This document shows, in pieces, positions 24,006 to 36,251 of a stretch of DNA of 64,000 nt. Below the pieces are notes generated by a model. That model was not told the origin of the DNA and did no database searches. It saw only the letters and a program-made list of their open reading frames with translations. The stretch covers positions 799,914 through 863,913 of the forward strand of contig JXTC01000047.1 of NCBI GenBank assembly GCA_002914845.1. Direction: 5' to 3'. Position 1 is the first letter of the stretch. The number at the start of each line of letters is the position of its first letter. Origin of the DNA: Trema orientale (taxonomy: Eukaryota; Streptophyta; Magnoliopsida; Rosales; Cannabaceae). The position numbers and the translations under genes are program-made.

Positions 24006-24164
24006 GGGATATTGCCAAAAGCATCCATCTATTTTAGCTAAATACCACGGTTAACCTTGTATTCTCATTAAATCAAAAAATATCCTTCTGTTTATAAAAA
24101 CATAATGTTAAAGTGGTATAGTGGTATTTTGCTAAAACGGATATCTTATTTTTGAAATTATCCC
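24006..24164. mobile_element. MULE-type MITE (159 bp)
   Basis: TAAAAAGTA is exact at 23997-24005 and 24165-24173 (9-bp target duplication). The ends are inverted repeats of about 45 bp: GGGATATTGCCAAAAGCATC...TTTTAGCTAAATACCAC against GGGATAATTTCAAAAATAAG...TTTTAGCAAAATACCAC. Non-coding. The terminal GGGATAATT is shared with the nested elements at 51650-52369, suggesting a related family. Confidence 0.85.
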
Positions 24165-24182
24165 TAAAAAGTAGAATTATGA

Positions 24183-24428
24183 CCAAATTTTAGGCCCAAT
24201 TTAAGTAAATATCCCTTTGTCAAATGTTATAGTAAAATGTCCGATATATATGTTTATATACCAAGTGTAAAATTTTATATACCAAGTAAAAAAATTATAT
24301 ACTACATTTCAGTACAGTAACTGAAATTCATAGATATGTTTATCTATCAAGTGTAAAAATATATATATCTGGATACTTAACTATAAAATTTAAAAAATAG
24401 ACATCTACTTAATCAAATTTATAAATTT
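24183..24428 (+). mobile_element. MITE-like element, family A copy 2
   Basis: Aligns with 12527-12775 in the same orientation (AATTTAAGTAAATATCC, AAATGTTATAGTAAAATG, TATATACCAAGTGTAAAA, TACTTAATCAAATTT). It has imperfect inverted ends and no coding capacity. It starts within 20 bp of the MULE-type MITE at 24006-24164. Confidence 0.6.
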
Positions 24429-24440
24429 CTCTAAAAAAAT

Positions 24441-27400
24441 ATGAGAAAGATGAAAATTTATTGTAGGTTCAAAGATTGGCCTAAAACTTCCAACTCGAAA
24501 AGATTTTAGAGATCCAAAGATTAGTGATCTCACATTGCGTTTAACATCTTGTCCCGTTAATCTGATCAATTTCCATCACCGCCCAAGGAATTAATTATCC
24601 GGTTATTTCTGGATAGTAAACATTGTATAATCATTCAATCAAAAACATTAACAAAAAAAGAAAAGAAAGAGGAAATAAAAACATCATTAATAATTTAAAG
24701 GGAAAAAAAAGTGAGGAAATATGATGATTTTGCATGATACACAATGATTAGAAATCAATATAATAACCTCTCTCTCTCTCTCTCTCTCTGTGATTGTGCT
24801 TCCTTTTAATTTTTAAATTTTTAAGCAAGAAAAAAAATTATATGGCAACCATGAATGTCAATAAAAATTCAACAGTAGTCTTAGTGCCCAAAATTTGTAG
24901 ATCTTCAATGGAGAATAAGAAGATCTCTCTCATTGCTTCTTCTGTAAGGCCTAACTGCCTAAGCTATTATAAATACAACCATTTTGACTTGGTCCCAAAC
25001 GAGGATAAATGTGCAAGTATTTTAGGGGTGGGTAGGGATTTCATGCGGAGTCTACAGTAAAAACAATAATAATCATAAAAAAAAAATCAAAAAATAAAAC
25101 TAAAAATAAAAATTGAGAAAGGAATGTGGAGGGGTCAGTGGGATGCCCTGCAGCGACGCACATGGGATAGGGTTTGACATTGGGGTGACATAACCAACAA
25201 GCTCACATGCCTCACTTTGTGGGGCCCCCACTGAACTCAATAACCCACCCAATGAATCTCTGCACATGCGCCTTTCTCCCGCTCTGGGCCCCACGTTTCT
25301 CCACTCTCTCAACCAACCAGAAGCCCAGAATCAAGAATTCAACCTCACAAGTCATAACCAGAAAGAACCCTTTCTTTCCCCTGTATTTACTATTTTATTT
25401 TAGTTTTATTTCAATCAAGCATAATACGAGCTAAGGTGATTAATCAATTTGATTATTTTCAGTATATTTGACGTTTGCAATAAACAACACCACCTAGTTA
25501 CAGAATGTCAACAGATTTAACCTTTACTTTTCTTGCTAAATGGAATGTTAAATATATATATATATATATATATACACACGTTAATTTTTATTTTTTATTT
25601 TTACTTAAAAAGATTAAATTCGAATTCAACACCCTTTACATAAGATAAAAAGTGTAATTACCAACAAACTACATTGCAACTAGTAAGTTTAAATATTTTT
25701 TTAAATTTTTTATTATAAAATTTTATATATAAATCGGTCTAATTAGAATTCGAAACCCTTCTACATTCACACATATTTCCGAGAATTCTAAACCAAGTAA
25801 GCTTAAATATTAATCCAACTAATTAGCCACATTCTTCATAAGATCTCCTTTTGTTTGGACTAGAATTCATTTAAGCTTGGATAAATGTTGAATATACACG
25901 AAATCAATTATTAAATATTATACAAAACGCATTATCTTTTTTCATTTTCTCTCATTTAGTAAAAGCATAATTTAGTCCTTTAAGTCTTTGTAAAACGACT
26001 ATATATAGTGGAGTCTAATTAACACAACTAACCACGAAACAGTTTGTTATATTCTCATACAAGCATCATGTTTAGTATTATTAATCCGCGCAAAAGAGTT
26101 AGTCACCAAGTATATGTTTTAGGTCTACGTTACCCAAATTTTGGCTTGTTTTTCGATGAAAGTACCCTTCAATATTACACGCAATGTTTTGTCAATTCAC
26201 TTATTTGTTTTTCACGAGCTATAATCTCCCAATATATGCTCTATTATTTTGATGGCCGGCAATTTTGCAAAAAAGATGAAAGTGGCCACTATTTGTGCTT
26301 ACAATTTTTTAGTAACATCGAATATAGGTTAATACCACTACACATGTTGTGACCGTGCCCTAATTTAAGTACAAACAATTAAGTGTGGCCTGTCAAATTA
26401 TTGCACTACTTTCTGTTTTTGTTCCGACATTTTTTTTTTTTTTTCCAAAGAGCAGTACACATTTATTATATTTATATATATCACAATATACGGAAAGATC
26501 GATACAAGCCCAACATTTACTTTTTGCATGTTTCGCCACCACTAGTTAAGCACTTTTGCATGGGATTTTTTTTGATCGCTATCATTGTGTTCTATTGTGC
26601 AATTAGCTAGGAATATTCGTAGCTATTTCGTAGAAGTTATATTATGCACGGATTCTGTTGCATTTATAGGCAAGAAAATATATGTGCATATTGAAGATTC
26701 GAAAAGAAATGTTTTTATTTATCTGGTCTCTTTTTATTCCACTTAACTAGGACGAATTAGAAAAAATTACATCTTCATCACCTTGTTATGAATTCGATAA
26801 CAAGATTGCACTTGTCACTTATCAATCGGTTTCAATATAGTATATATCTCAATATTTTATAGATAGTATATATCTCAATATTTTATAGATACATAGTTGG
26901 TACAAACAATTTTATTAAATAATTAGGTTGAAGATAGCTATCAAATTATAAGCAGGGGATGGAGATAATATTCCGATTATTATCAATGAAAAGATAATCT
27001 CTAACAATATTGTGTACTATGGTTTGATTGAAAAGGTGTGAGAACAAGATTAAGCGGAAAGATATAAGATGAAGAAAAGGAAGATTACTTTATATCCTCT
27101 TTGGTTAACAAATCCCACTAAAATCTAATCGGGGATCGTGAATGATTATATATAGCGTTATTGAGTTGGTTCTTTCAAGAGTAATTGGATTAGCACTACA
27201 TATAATTAGGCAGTTTGATTAATTAATTTACTTTCTCTATGTGTTTAGTACTATAATGCAAGTTGGCAAAGTAAACTTTTTGAGCTCCGGAATTTACTGA
27301 TCCTAGGCGGTTCATGGAGTCTGCCAATTATAATTAATCCATCTCTTGGGGAAACTGATTATCCGCTTTGTACTATAGCTAGTACTAGTTTAGAGGGCAC

Positions 27401-28480
27401 TATCTTCCATTATGATCTGATCATGAGATCGATCGGAGCTGTACATCATCAAGTAAATTTTATTGGACATGCTTGGTCATTTCCGTGACAAATTAAACTT
27501 CCTCGAACAAACACTATTTATGACTTCCACGCATGAGTTCCACTATAATATACCTAGCTTATAAGTAGAGATCTCCACATCATTCTTCGAATTCTTTTAC
27601 TGAATAATACGAGCAAAAAGAAGAAGCACCAGGGCGAACCTCCAGAATTTCAAGTAGTTAGGTTGACATCCTAGAGATTCACTCAAGCCAAAACATTTTA
27701 TTAAAAGGACACAAAAAATAGTACAAGATTCAAAAAGAAAAATGCAACTGAACATGGTAACAAAAATGACTTCTAGGTTATTGTTTCTCACTAATTAAAA
27801 CCTGACTAGGCAAAACCTAATAGAAAATTACCTAGCTAAGGAAAATAATACATCAAATAGGAAAAAGAATGTAGAAGAAATTAGAGACTTATTCCAAAAT
27901 TGATAGTTATTTTTCTCTAAATAAATGAAGTTATTAATTTTCTTTATCAAATATGCATGGGAGATATGAAATTCAGGACTTGATCAACAGTACTAAAGAT
28001 CAATATTGCCATTACCAATCAGATTATGCTTGTGTCAATAAACAAATAAATCTAGTTAATTTTGTTCAATATCGATTAAAAAAAGGTTAATAATCATTTT
28101 TCTTTTGAATATTTATGATGGATAAATACTGGAGAGTAATGAAGATATATGATGCTAGCTAACAGCTCACGAACTTACTGGTAATATCTTAGGCTAGGTG
28201 TTATATATATATATATATATATATTCGTGTAATTATGTATAGAAATGCTCATATAGTAGAGTAATTTGTGTCTGAACAGAAATTAAAGAAAAAGAGGAGA
28301 GTGATCGGTAGAAAGAAAAAAAAAAAAAGAAATATCAAAGGTAAGCCAACATGGGGTGTCTATACTTCCAGAGCTTAGAGTACTTCCCACTATCTCCACC
28401 CAACAATCATAGGATGTATAACATCACCCTGTCGTCACGTACCCCGGCAAGCTTGTAAAACTCCAGCTAACACATTCTGC
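24441..28480. other. Intergenic; simple repeats and one doubtful small ORF
   Basis: A (CT)11 run lies at 24768-24789. It precedes an ORF that from its second ATG (24842) would encode 72 aa (MATMNVNKNSTVVL...). I do not recognise it and it has no visible introns or homology cue. A 26-bp tandem duplication (AGTATATATCTCAATATTTT) sits near 26837-26891, and AT runs near 25555 and 28205. No convincing gene. Confidence 0.4.
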
Positions 28481-28486
28481 CACGTG
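28481..28486 (+). promoter_or_regulatory. G-box CACGTG upstream of the plus-strand Aux/IAA gene
   Basis: CACGTG within GCCACGTGTCAT, about 300 bp before the ATG. G-box or ABRE-like sites are bound by bHLH and bZIP factors. A TATA-like ACTATAAGC lies at about 28703. Function is inferred from the motif only. Confidence 0.45.
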
Positions 28487-28783
28487 TCATTGTCCCATTT
28501 CCCAAATCTCTCTCTCACCCTCCCTCCCTAGCTCCCCTCCAAAATAATAACCAATAATAATTAAATATAAAATAAAGGAATAAGCAAAGGAAAATGGCAA
28601 AGGGCAACCCCTCCGTCCATGGTATTAATACACATCTGGACCAACTACTCCCTTCCTTCCTTCCCTAACGTACCCCCACTATTATTACCCCCAAACAACG
28701 ACCACTATAAGCTTATAATAACTTCAAGGAAAAAAAGAATTGAAAGGAGAGAAAATTAAGAGCGAAATAAGAAGAAAACTAAG

Positions 28784-31700
28784 ATGGAGACGGAGCTAAG
28801 GCTAGGGTTGCCGGGAGGAGGAGGAGGAGGAGGAGGAAGTGAGGGATCAGGAGAGGCTGTGGTGATGAGGAAGAGAGGATTCTCTGAGACTGAGAGTAGC
28901 ACTACTACTCATGATGAGCATCATATTATTAATGATACTGCCAATAATAATGTTGTGGATTTGAAGCTTAATCTTTCTTCCAAGGATCATGAGGCCTCTG
29001 CTGTTGGGACTAAAACTACCAATATTAATGATATTGACAAGAAGGCATCTAAGACCATCTTGATCCAAAAGGAGAAGAATCTTCTTCCTGCTGATCCTGC
29101 AAAGCCTCCCGCCAAGTAAGTTCAATACACAGCTGGTATTTAATTAGTTCCTACTTTTTTCTAGTCATGAGTATGTCATATCTGCTCATAAAATTATTTG
29201 TTTATACATAAAATATTTGCGTATGAATTTTTGTGATCAGTGAAATTTGTGGCTTTTTTTTTCTTGTGAATAAGGATAGACTTATAATTTGATTTATATT
29301 TATATATATATATAAGACCTATATAGATCTCGTTTCGTGATCAAAAGAAATTTGTTTGGATGAAAATAAGAGCTAGTTAGCGCAAATATATATATATAAT
29401 AATAATAATCTCCATATGTCTAGTCTATTATGTTTAGACTTAATCTATCGAACTTAAAGGAAGCCTTTCAGTTGACTATGAAGATGCACCTGAAACACTT
29501 TTTCTTTCCTTTTCAAAATTTAAGTATAATTTATAGCAACCTTTCTCTTTTACATTTAATAATTATAATATTATATTGTTCGTTTTTGAACAAATAATTA
29601 TCGTTCCTTCTTCTTCTTCATTTTTTCTTTTTTCTTTTACATAGTTCCCTTTGATGACCTTGTATATCATTCTCTACAATAAGAAGAAAAATAAAGAAAG
29701 AAAGAAGAGAATTGGGTCTTCAGTACAGCCATTTTTTTAATTCAGATAATATTGTAATTTTAGACTAACAACTATGCGTAGTACGTACTATTAAATATTG
29801 CTATTACTACAGTCGTTTCTAGTTACTCGAACAAATACATACATAAATATTTTGGATATATATTTGTCGAAGAAAAAAGGATATAAGGGCAGTATGAATT
29901 AAGTTTTGGAATATTCTAAACGAAAGAGTTTAGATCTTCAGATAATTAATTAGTCATTATGCGACTTATATCTATCAAATGTAATAATTGTACGCCCCTA
30001 GCTATCATCTATAATTAACCATAACAAACTGATTTCTGAAAATAGAAAAAAATAAATAAAACAAATTTCTTAACCAATCTCAAATTTTCCATAATTCATG
30101 ATCGCTACATCTTTAATCTAGGAATTATAAGCAGATTATATAATCATTAACGAGATTAAATATTTCCAAGGTTTTTTCCCCCTGATTACAAAATGAAATA
30201 ATGTTCAATATTTCCCAGTACAGGTATCTGACAAATATTTTGTTAATTAATTAATTTGTTCATTTCTAATCAATCTGCTTGCAATTATCCTATTTTATTT
30301 TTCTTCTCCAACTAATTAATTATCATCATTAATACTAGTTTTTCTAACTAATATTTACCACTTTCTACGTACTTATTCATATGTTTACATATATTTGATA
30401 ATTTAATTTCATAATATACATATATGTACGGATAAACATATATACAAAATTTATAGGGCACAAGTTGTGGGTTGGCCACCGGTGAGATCATTCCGAAAGA
30501 ACATGTTGGCAGTCCAAAAGAGCAGTAGTGATCAAGAAATTGAGAAGGTCATGAGTCCTGGTGGAATTAATAGTGCAGTGTTTGTGAAGGTCAGCATGGA
30601 TGGTGCTCCTTATCTTAGGAAGGTTGACCTTAAGATGTACAAGAGTTACCATGACCTCTCTGATGCTCTTACCAAAATGTTCAGTTCCTTCACTACCATT
30701 GGTAACTATAATTAATAACTTCTTTCATTAATGTACAACGCATAACACTACCTATATCTTATACTTATTTGTGTATGTATCGACTTTTGTAAATGTGTAG
30801 ACTAATTATAATTAGTATATATTGGCTAAAATTAATGTTGGATTACATTATCCAAATGTGATAGAATGTTATAATTGACGATTTAGGTATATACATTTTG
30901 TTTTTCCTTTTGTATATATCCCGGCTAAATATGGAATTTTCCAATATCAATAACGATTTTTAATTCTGTCTGGTTAGAATTTAAATATTGACTGAAATTG
31001 TACCCGATCAGCTAGACATATTTTCCTTTTTTATTATTTTTTTTTCGATTTTGATTCTTAATTTTGTCTGGTTTTTCATTAAAGGTAACTGTGGATCCCA
31101 AGGAATGAAGGACTTCATGAATGAGAGCAAACTGATGGATCTTTTGAACGGCTCTGATTACGTCCCCACATATGAAGACAAGGACGGTGACTGGATGCTG
31201 GTTGGCGATGTCCCTTGGGAGTAAGTCCCACATATATCTTCTTCTTCACCACACACACACACATAATATATATAAATATATGATATATATATATATACTT
31301 ATCTCCCTCTATATATATATATCAGATTTATCTTAGTCATGATCAAAAATAAAATGAAAAGTTTCTATAACGCAGAAAAGTTTTTCATAACTTTTTAAAT
31401 TCTCTCTCCTTTGATTTATTTATTTTTTGGTTAATTTATTTGTTGGCGGGTTCAACCAGGATGTTCGTTGAATCATGCAAGAGGTTGCGCATAATGAAAG
31501 GAAAGGAGGCCGTTGGACTCGGTAAGTTTCTGTAAAACTGATAATTAACAAAATTAATGTTACTTAAACAGAAGATAAGAACTAAGTTAAGCAATTATAT
31601 GTCTGAATTAACTTAACCAACAAATATATATATATATATATGGTTGATATTTTACCTATTACTTCAGTTATAATCTTTATTTCCCAACAAATCCAATGGA

Positions 31701-31868
31701 TCAGCTAGCTTTGCTTGATTATCAATATATATCCTTTAATTAATTAAATAGCTTTTTATTTTGATCTATCTATGTATATATTTATATACATACATAATTT
31801 GATCATGGTTAATTTGATCATTATTATCAGCACCAAGAGCCATGGAGAAGTGCAAGAATAGAAGCTAA
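28784..31868 (+). CDS. IAA14-like: Aux/IAA transcriptional repressor, IAA7/14/16/17-like
   Basis: Five exons: 28784-29115, 30457-30701, 31085-31220, 31460-31521 and 31831-31868, giving 270 aa. Domain I is canonical ([12 protein letters not shown] motif), followed by an unusual eight-Gly run. A KR motif (MRKRGF) and a second LxLxL (DLKLNL) follow, both clade features. The degron is QVVGWPPV (GWPPV 116-120). The PB1 domain has [19 protein letters not shown], an insert with [19 protein letters not shown], and [20 protein letters not shown]. The C-terminus EKCKNRS contributes the bipartite nuclear signal. The five-exon structure and the NES-LMDLL insert separate it from the three-exon neighbour at 17744-18624. 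It represses ARFs and is degraded via TIR1/AFB when auxin is present. All key residues are intact. Confidence 0.95.
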
Positions 31869-33425
31869 ACTATATAGTGTGACCACTATATGCATGGCAC
31901 GGCCTGCTCCTTTGATCTCATCGCGATCATGCAATAAATGAAAATCATACAAAGTTCAGATAAGCGTGCAGATGGATTGAGCAGGTTGTTAGGGTGTTTA
32001 ATTATCTGTATTAATTAATGTACTATGGTTTGATATATGACTAATTATGTGAGAATTGTTAATTTGGGGTTTTTGATTTGTTTTTGTTTTTTTTCTTTAC
32101 TTGGACAGAAACAATCCCAAAGTCTTATTATGTTTCAAGATACTCATTAATGTTGCTTGTTTAGCGTTAATGGTTTGCTTAATAAAAATATATGACAATG
32201 TACTATGGTATGGTTTGTTGTAGCTTTATTGTCTGTTTTTTATTTCATTTCATATTCATTAATTATGTTAATTATCTCAATTTTTTACTTATAAGTTGAA
32301 ATTATATAACCCAATTTTCTCACAAATTGAACTTTTCATGTTACATACTAAAATGGAGTACTGCTTAATTTTTCTGTAAGACTTTCCAAATTAACCATAG
32401 CAAAACCAAGATTTGATTTCTAATTTTAAGTAAGTATGTTTATCGATTAATGTCTACGATTTTACCAGCTAATCTAGCCAATATTAATTACGGTCTTCCC
32501 AATTTACTAGCTTCTAGGCTCTAGTTGATCATCTACGTTATTATTTTTATAGGAAGACTAGAATATATAGTATATTTGGAAATAGTTCTTTCTTAATTTA
32601 TTGACTTCAATATAATTTAAAAAACTTAATGATGACCTCGTTGAATGAAAAGGAGGGAACAAGAACATGTGCAATGTTATATAGAGCATTTATGCACCGT
32701 CGGTTATTTTTTATTTTTCTTCTCTATTTTTTTCCGCTAAATTCATTATATTATTTAAGACTCATCACTCATGCATGCATGCATGGACGAGAGATTGCTG
32801 CTTCCATGGCATAACTAGGCCATTAAAACGTATTAGCTAGTGCAATAACAAAACATATATATGTCCCGACTTTAGTCTAATTTACTAGCAAAACTTGCAA
32901 ATAAAAAGTACAGTATAATATATTTAATCTTTTAGCACTGCTTGAATAATGAACATTGAACACTCTGTGAGTTGCATTAACCGACAAATAATGCAAACTC
33001 ACGTTTTGAACAGTGACAATAATGCAAAGCGCCACTAATGCGAATGTCATTAAATGCACGGTCGGAATTTTGTGCTGGTCTAGCGTGGTTGTTTGGTATT
33101 AATTAATTTGTAAGCTCTGCATGAAAACTATGTTACCAATTATAAAAATTGTTTATATGAATAATCAAATTTTGTGTTTCTCTCTCAAATCTTGGATCTG
33201 ACATGTATAGCTGGTGTCCACAACATTTCCGTTAATGGAAATTGCTCAACTTAAAAAAAGAAAAAATTGCGAACAATAAAATATAATTACTTTAGATAAA
33301 GGGGGTTCTTGGAGTGATCCGATAATCTTAGATTAACGTGACATATCAAGAAAAGAATAGGCCAAAATCTTTCATTTCACACTATATGATATGCAGTGAG
33401 GGAGAGATATGAGTATAATATAAGA
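31869..33425 (+). other. 3' flank of the Aux/IAA gene; no further gene seen
   Basis: AATAAA signals at 31933-31938 and 32181-32186 could end the Aux/IAA transcript. The rest is AT-rich, with no coding or repeat structure I can support. Confidence 0.4.
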
Positions 33426-33659
33426 TTATGCAATGATGGATTTAATTGGCTGGGGAGTTGTCAAATGACACCCAGAGATGACGATTGAGCTTTCTTCCAT
33501 TCTTTCAGCAATAATGGCTTTGCGGATTAACTGATCACTGTCGTATATGTCTGTCACTAGGATGACACCCTCCATCGAAACGTCTAGGGATTCGGTCAAT
33601 AACTGTCTTTTTTTGTCGTTAAGCCAAAGTAAGTTGGCATGGTGGCTTTGCTTGACCAT
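33426..33659 (-). CDS. Unrecognised 77-codon ORF with an upstream TATA box
   Basis: A single open frame, MVKQSHHANLLWLNDKKRQL... to ...TPQPIKSIIA. It has normal amino acid composition, unlike the low-complexity ORFs around it. On its strand a strong TATA-like CCTATATAG lies about 95-105 bases upstream (near 33755-33763), after an AT-rich leader. I recognise no family, transmembrane segment or signal peptide. It could be a small gene, a gene fragment carried by a transposon (a foldback element starts at 33952), or chance. Confidence 0.25.
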   Translation of the reverse strand: MVKQSHHANLLWLNDKKRQLLTESLDVSMEGVILVTDIYDSDQLIRKAIIAERMEESSIVISGCHLTTPQPIKSIIA

Positions 33660-33951
33660 AATGCTTCCTCACAAATAAATAAGAAAAGGAAGAAAAAAAA
33701 TGAATAATAATATTCAAAAAGCACACGTTTCAACTTTGGGGGTTTCCACTTTCCACTATATAGGAACCCTAGAAGTGACTGTATTTGTGCTGCCTTTAAT
33801 CCTTATGTTGACCCTTTAAATCCAAGATTAATGGACGGTGATGGTATTTTGTGAAGGACGGGAAAAAAACGTACTATGTGTTACATGGAATAAAATTCTG
33901 AAAGTGGTTATACTGGTTTAAGTTAACGTGAGTTAATTGTCTATTATTTTG

Positions 33952-34189
33952 GGGCATATTTACTAATCAATAAGGAAAAGAAAGAGAATTGAAAAGTGAA
34001 TAAGTTTAAAGAAAAATGAGAAAGAATCAAAAATTGAGTCATCCTTTTAAACTTTAACTAAATGTGTGAAGGATTTCTTAAAATAATTGGTTCCAAATAA
34101 ATAAGTAAACATATGAATAGAAAGGTAATTGAATCAATTTCTTAGTTCTCGTTTTCTTTTCAGTCTATTACGGATTAGTAAACACAGTC
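33952..34189. mobile_element. Foldback/MITE element, family C copy 1
   Basis: The left end GGGCATATTTACTAATC and the reversed right end GACTGTGTTTACTAATCC are imperfect inverted repeats. The purine-rich left half is answered by a pyrimidine-rich right half (CTCGTTTTCTTTTCAG). The same terminus (TTTACTAATC / TTATTAATC) bounds 36540-36720. Non-coding, about 238 bp. Confidence 0.6.
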
Positions 34190-34902
34190 TTATTCATGTA
34201 TTCTCAAATTGTAAAATATTTTGAAAAAAATTGAAATTTATATGGGTAAGGAGAATCTCTTCTCTGGTACCTTAAGAACAAAGCTTTGAGATCCGCCCCT
34301 CATCTCTGCCGTTCTCGGATCTGTAAGTTGTCATCTCCAGCACTGCTTCCTCCATGAGCATGCTAAACTAGTACACCAAACCTAAAAATTTAGTTCATAA
34401 TCTGCACTATTATTATAAATAAACCTTAAACATGCCGCTAAACTTGCTAACCACTTTATCAATTTTTATAACAAACCTTAAAGAAATTGAATTGGTGGGT
34501 CTTTCCTTTGATATATATCTAGACCACTTACCGACAAATACCTAGAAGAAATTACTACAATGACAATGATATCCTCCTTAAACGAAACCTACTACTCCAC
34601 CTCCTTTTCTTCTCTATCAAATCAAGTCTTGCAGAGGTCATATTTTCTATTACCAAAATTACGAAGCTCGCCTTCGCCTTTCCTTTCTTTTCTTTCTTTT
34701 TGTTTTTGAAATTTTATTTTTTCTTAAAAAAAAAAAAAGAATAATGACAAACAGCTCAAATCCCACCTTCTTTTTATACTATCTGATGTTGCATATAATT
34801 TGTCACCATATAAGTAATAACAATATGCATCCTATTTATGATAAGTTTTAATTCACTAATTGAATTTAAAAGTACCTATATTTTACTATAATATAATATA
34901 GA

Positions 34903-35134
34903 CAAGGAATTAACAAAACCCTATTAAGTCTTAGAATCATATGCGAGCATGTTCATACTGCCCCCAAAATATTTGGGGTAACAACCTTCTCAGATCAAAT
35001 CTCAGCCGCTTAAAGTGGCAAGGAATTAACAAAACCCTATTAAGTCTTAGAATCATATGCGAGCATATTCATACTGCCCCCAAAATTTTTGGGGTAACAA
35101 CCTTCTCAGATCAAATCTCAGCCGCTTAAAGTGG
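34903..35134 (+). repeat. 116-bp tandem duplication, two copies
   Basis: CAAGGAATTAACAAAACCCT begins at 34903 and again at 35019. The copies are nearly identical through CTCAGCCGCTTAAAGTGGCA (for example GAGCATGTTC versus GAGCATATTC). This is a recent local duplication and not part of any gene. Confidence 0.92.
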
Positions 35135-35237
35135 CAGGGATTGTATAGTTGTCGCGCCTTTCAAATTTTATGGCCTCTAGCAACCTTAAATTATTTCTCT
35201 TCACAATAATATTTTTTGTTACTTATCTTAATAGCCA

Positions 35238-35560
35238 ATGTTTGGTGGCAAAAAGGAGATGTGGGTGAATAGAGAGGGTTGGGATTTGGGAGGGAGAGCT
35301 GGATGGATGCTCTTCATCTTTGTATTTGGTTGGAGAGATAAGAGAGAAAGGGGATGAGCTCTCTCACCTGGGCCTACTATTTTGAATCTTTCAACTCCAA
35401 TTAATGGAAAATTTTGGAGTTTTTTTTTTTTCCTCTTTTATATGATGAGACATTTACTCTTTCAAAAAATTATTAAAAAAATGATAAAATAAATAAAATA
35501 GGAATTTTATAAATAAATACACTTTATTTTTCCTATTCTCCATCTTTTTTACCAAACAAC
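35238..35560. mobile_element. Foldback/MITE element with TGTTTGGT ends
   Basis: The left end TGTTTGGTGGCAAAAAGGAG and the reversed right end TGTTTGGTAAAAAAGATGGA are imperfect inverted repeats, with a purine-rich left arm and a pyrimidine-rich right arm. Non-coding. Target duplication not resolved. Confidence 0.55.
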
Positions 35561-35600
35561 TCTTCCTTCTTCCTAGCTCCCCATCCTTCACTGCTAAGAG

Positions 35601-35842
35601 TGTGTTTAGTAGAATGGAGAAATCGAAGAAGAAAAGAGAATGATAATGAATAGATTAGAGATATGATGGTTGTTTAGTATGAAAGATTGGATAAGATAAT
35701 GGACTCCATTTAACATTTTTTAATCCCTCCAAACTGGAGAAATTTCAAGAGAAAATCTTACTCAAAAAGTAAAGTGATCACTGTAGAATTAGGGGAGAGG
35801 AATTTTGCCTTCTTTCCTTCCTCTCATCAAACACAAACATAG
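35601..35842. mobile_element. Foldback/MITE element with TGTTTRGT-type ends
   Basis: TGTGTTTAGTAGAATGGAG at 35601 is loosely inverted against the right end (reversed: CTATGTTTGTGTTTGATGAG). The purine/pyrimidine arm asymmetry is the same as in the neighbouring element. The borders are approximate. Confidence 0.45.
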
Positions 35843-36251
35843 CCATAAGAGATACTTGATTCTTCAGCAGCATAGTCCGTAAGTACTTTATAGCAATTCT
35901 TTTTTCTTCTCTAATTAATATGGTGGCTGCCACCGACATTTTCTTTTCTTTATTAAGGAGCAAAATAACATATAATACATGGGGGAAAAAAAACACTGCA
36001 AGGAAAAAAGAAAAAACTTTCCTTTAAATGGTCACAATAAAGGGAAGATAAAATTTCCAATCAACACACACTCTTTAAAAAATAACAAATAAAATCGAAA
36101 ATTATTTGATACGGGTCATCCGTTTGAACCCAACAATTGGGAAGAACACATTTAAATATTATAAATTTCAGATGGCAATTGACTCCTAGTTTATTGTCTT
36201 CCGTCAGTTTAGCTGACCTTCCTTTATTGGTATACCAAGCAAGTTTCAGCG

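Noticed and set aside
24842-25060. 72-codon ORF after a (CT)n run as a small peptide gene
   Set aside because: No family match, no signal peptide and no supporting splice or promoter structure beyond the CT run.
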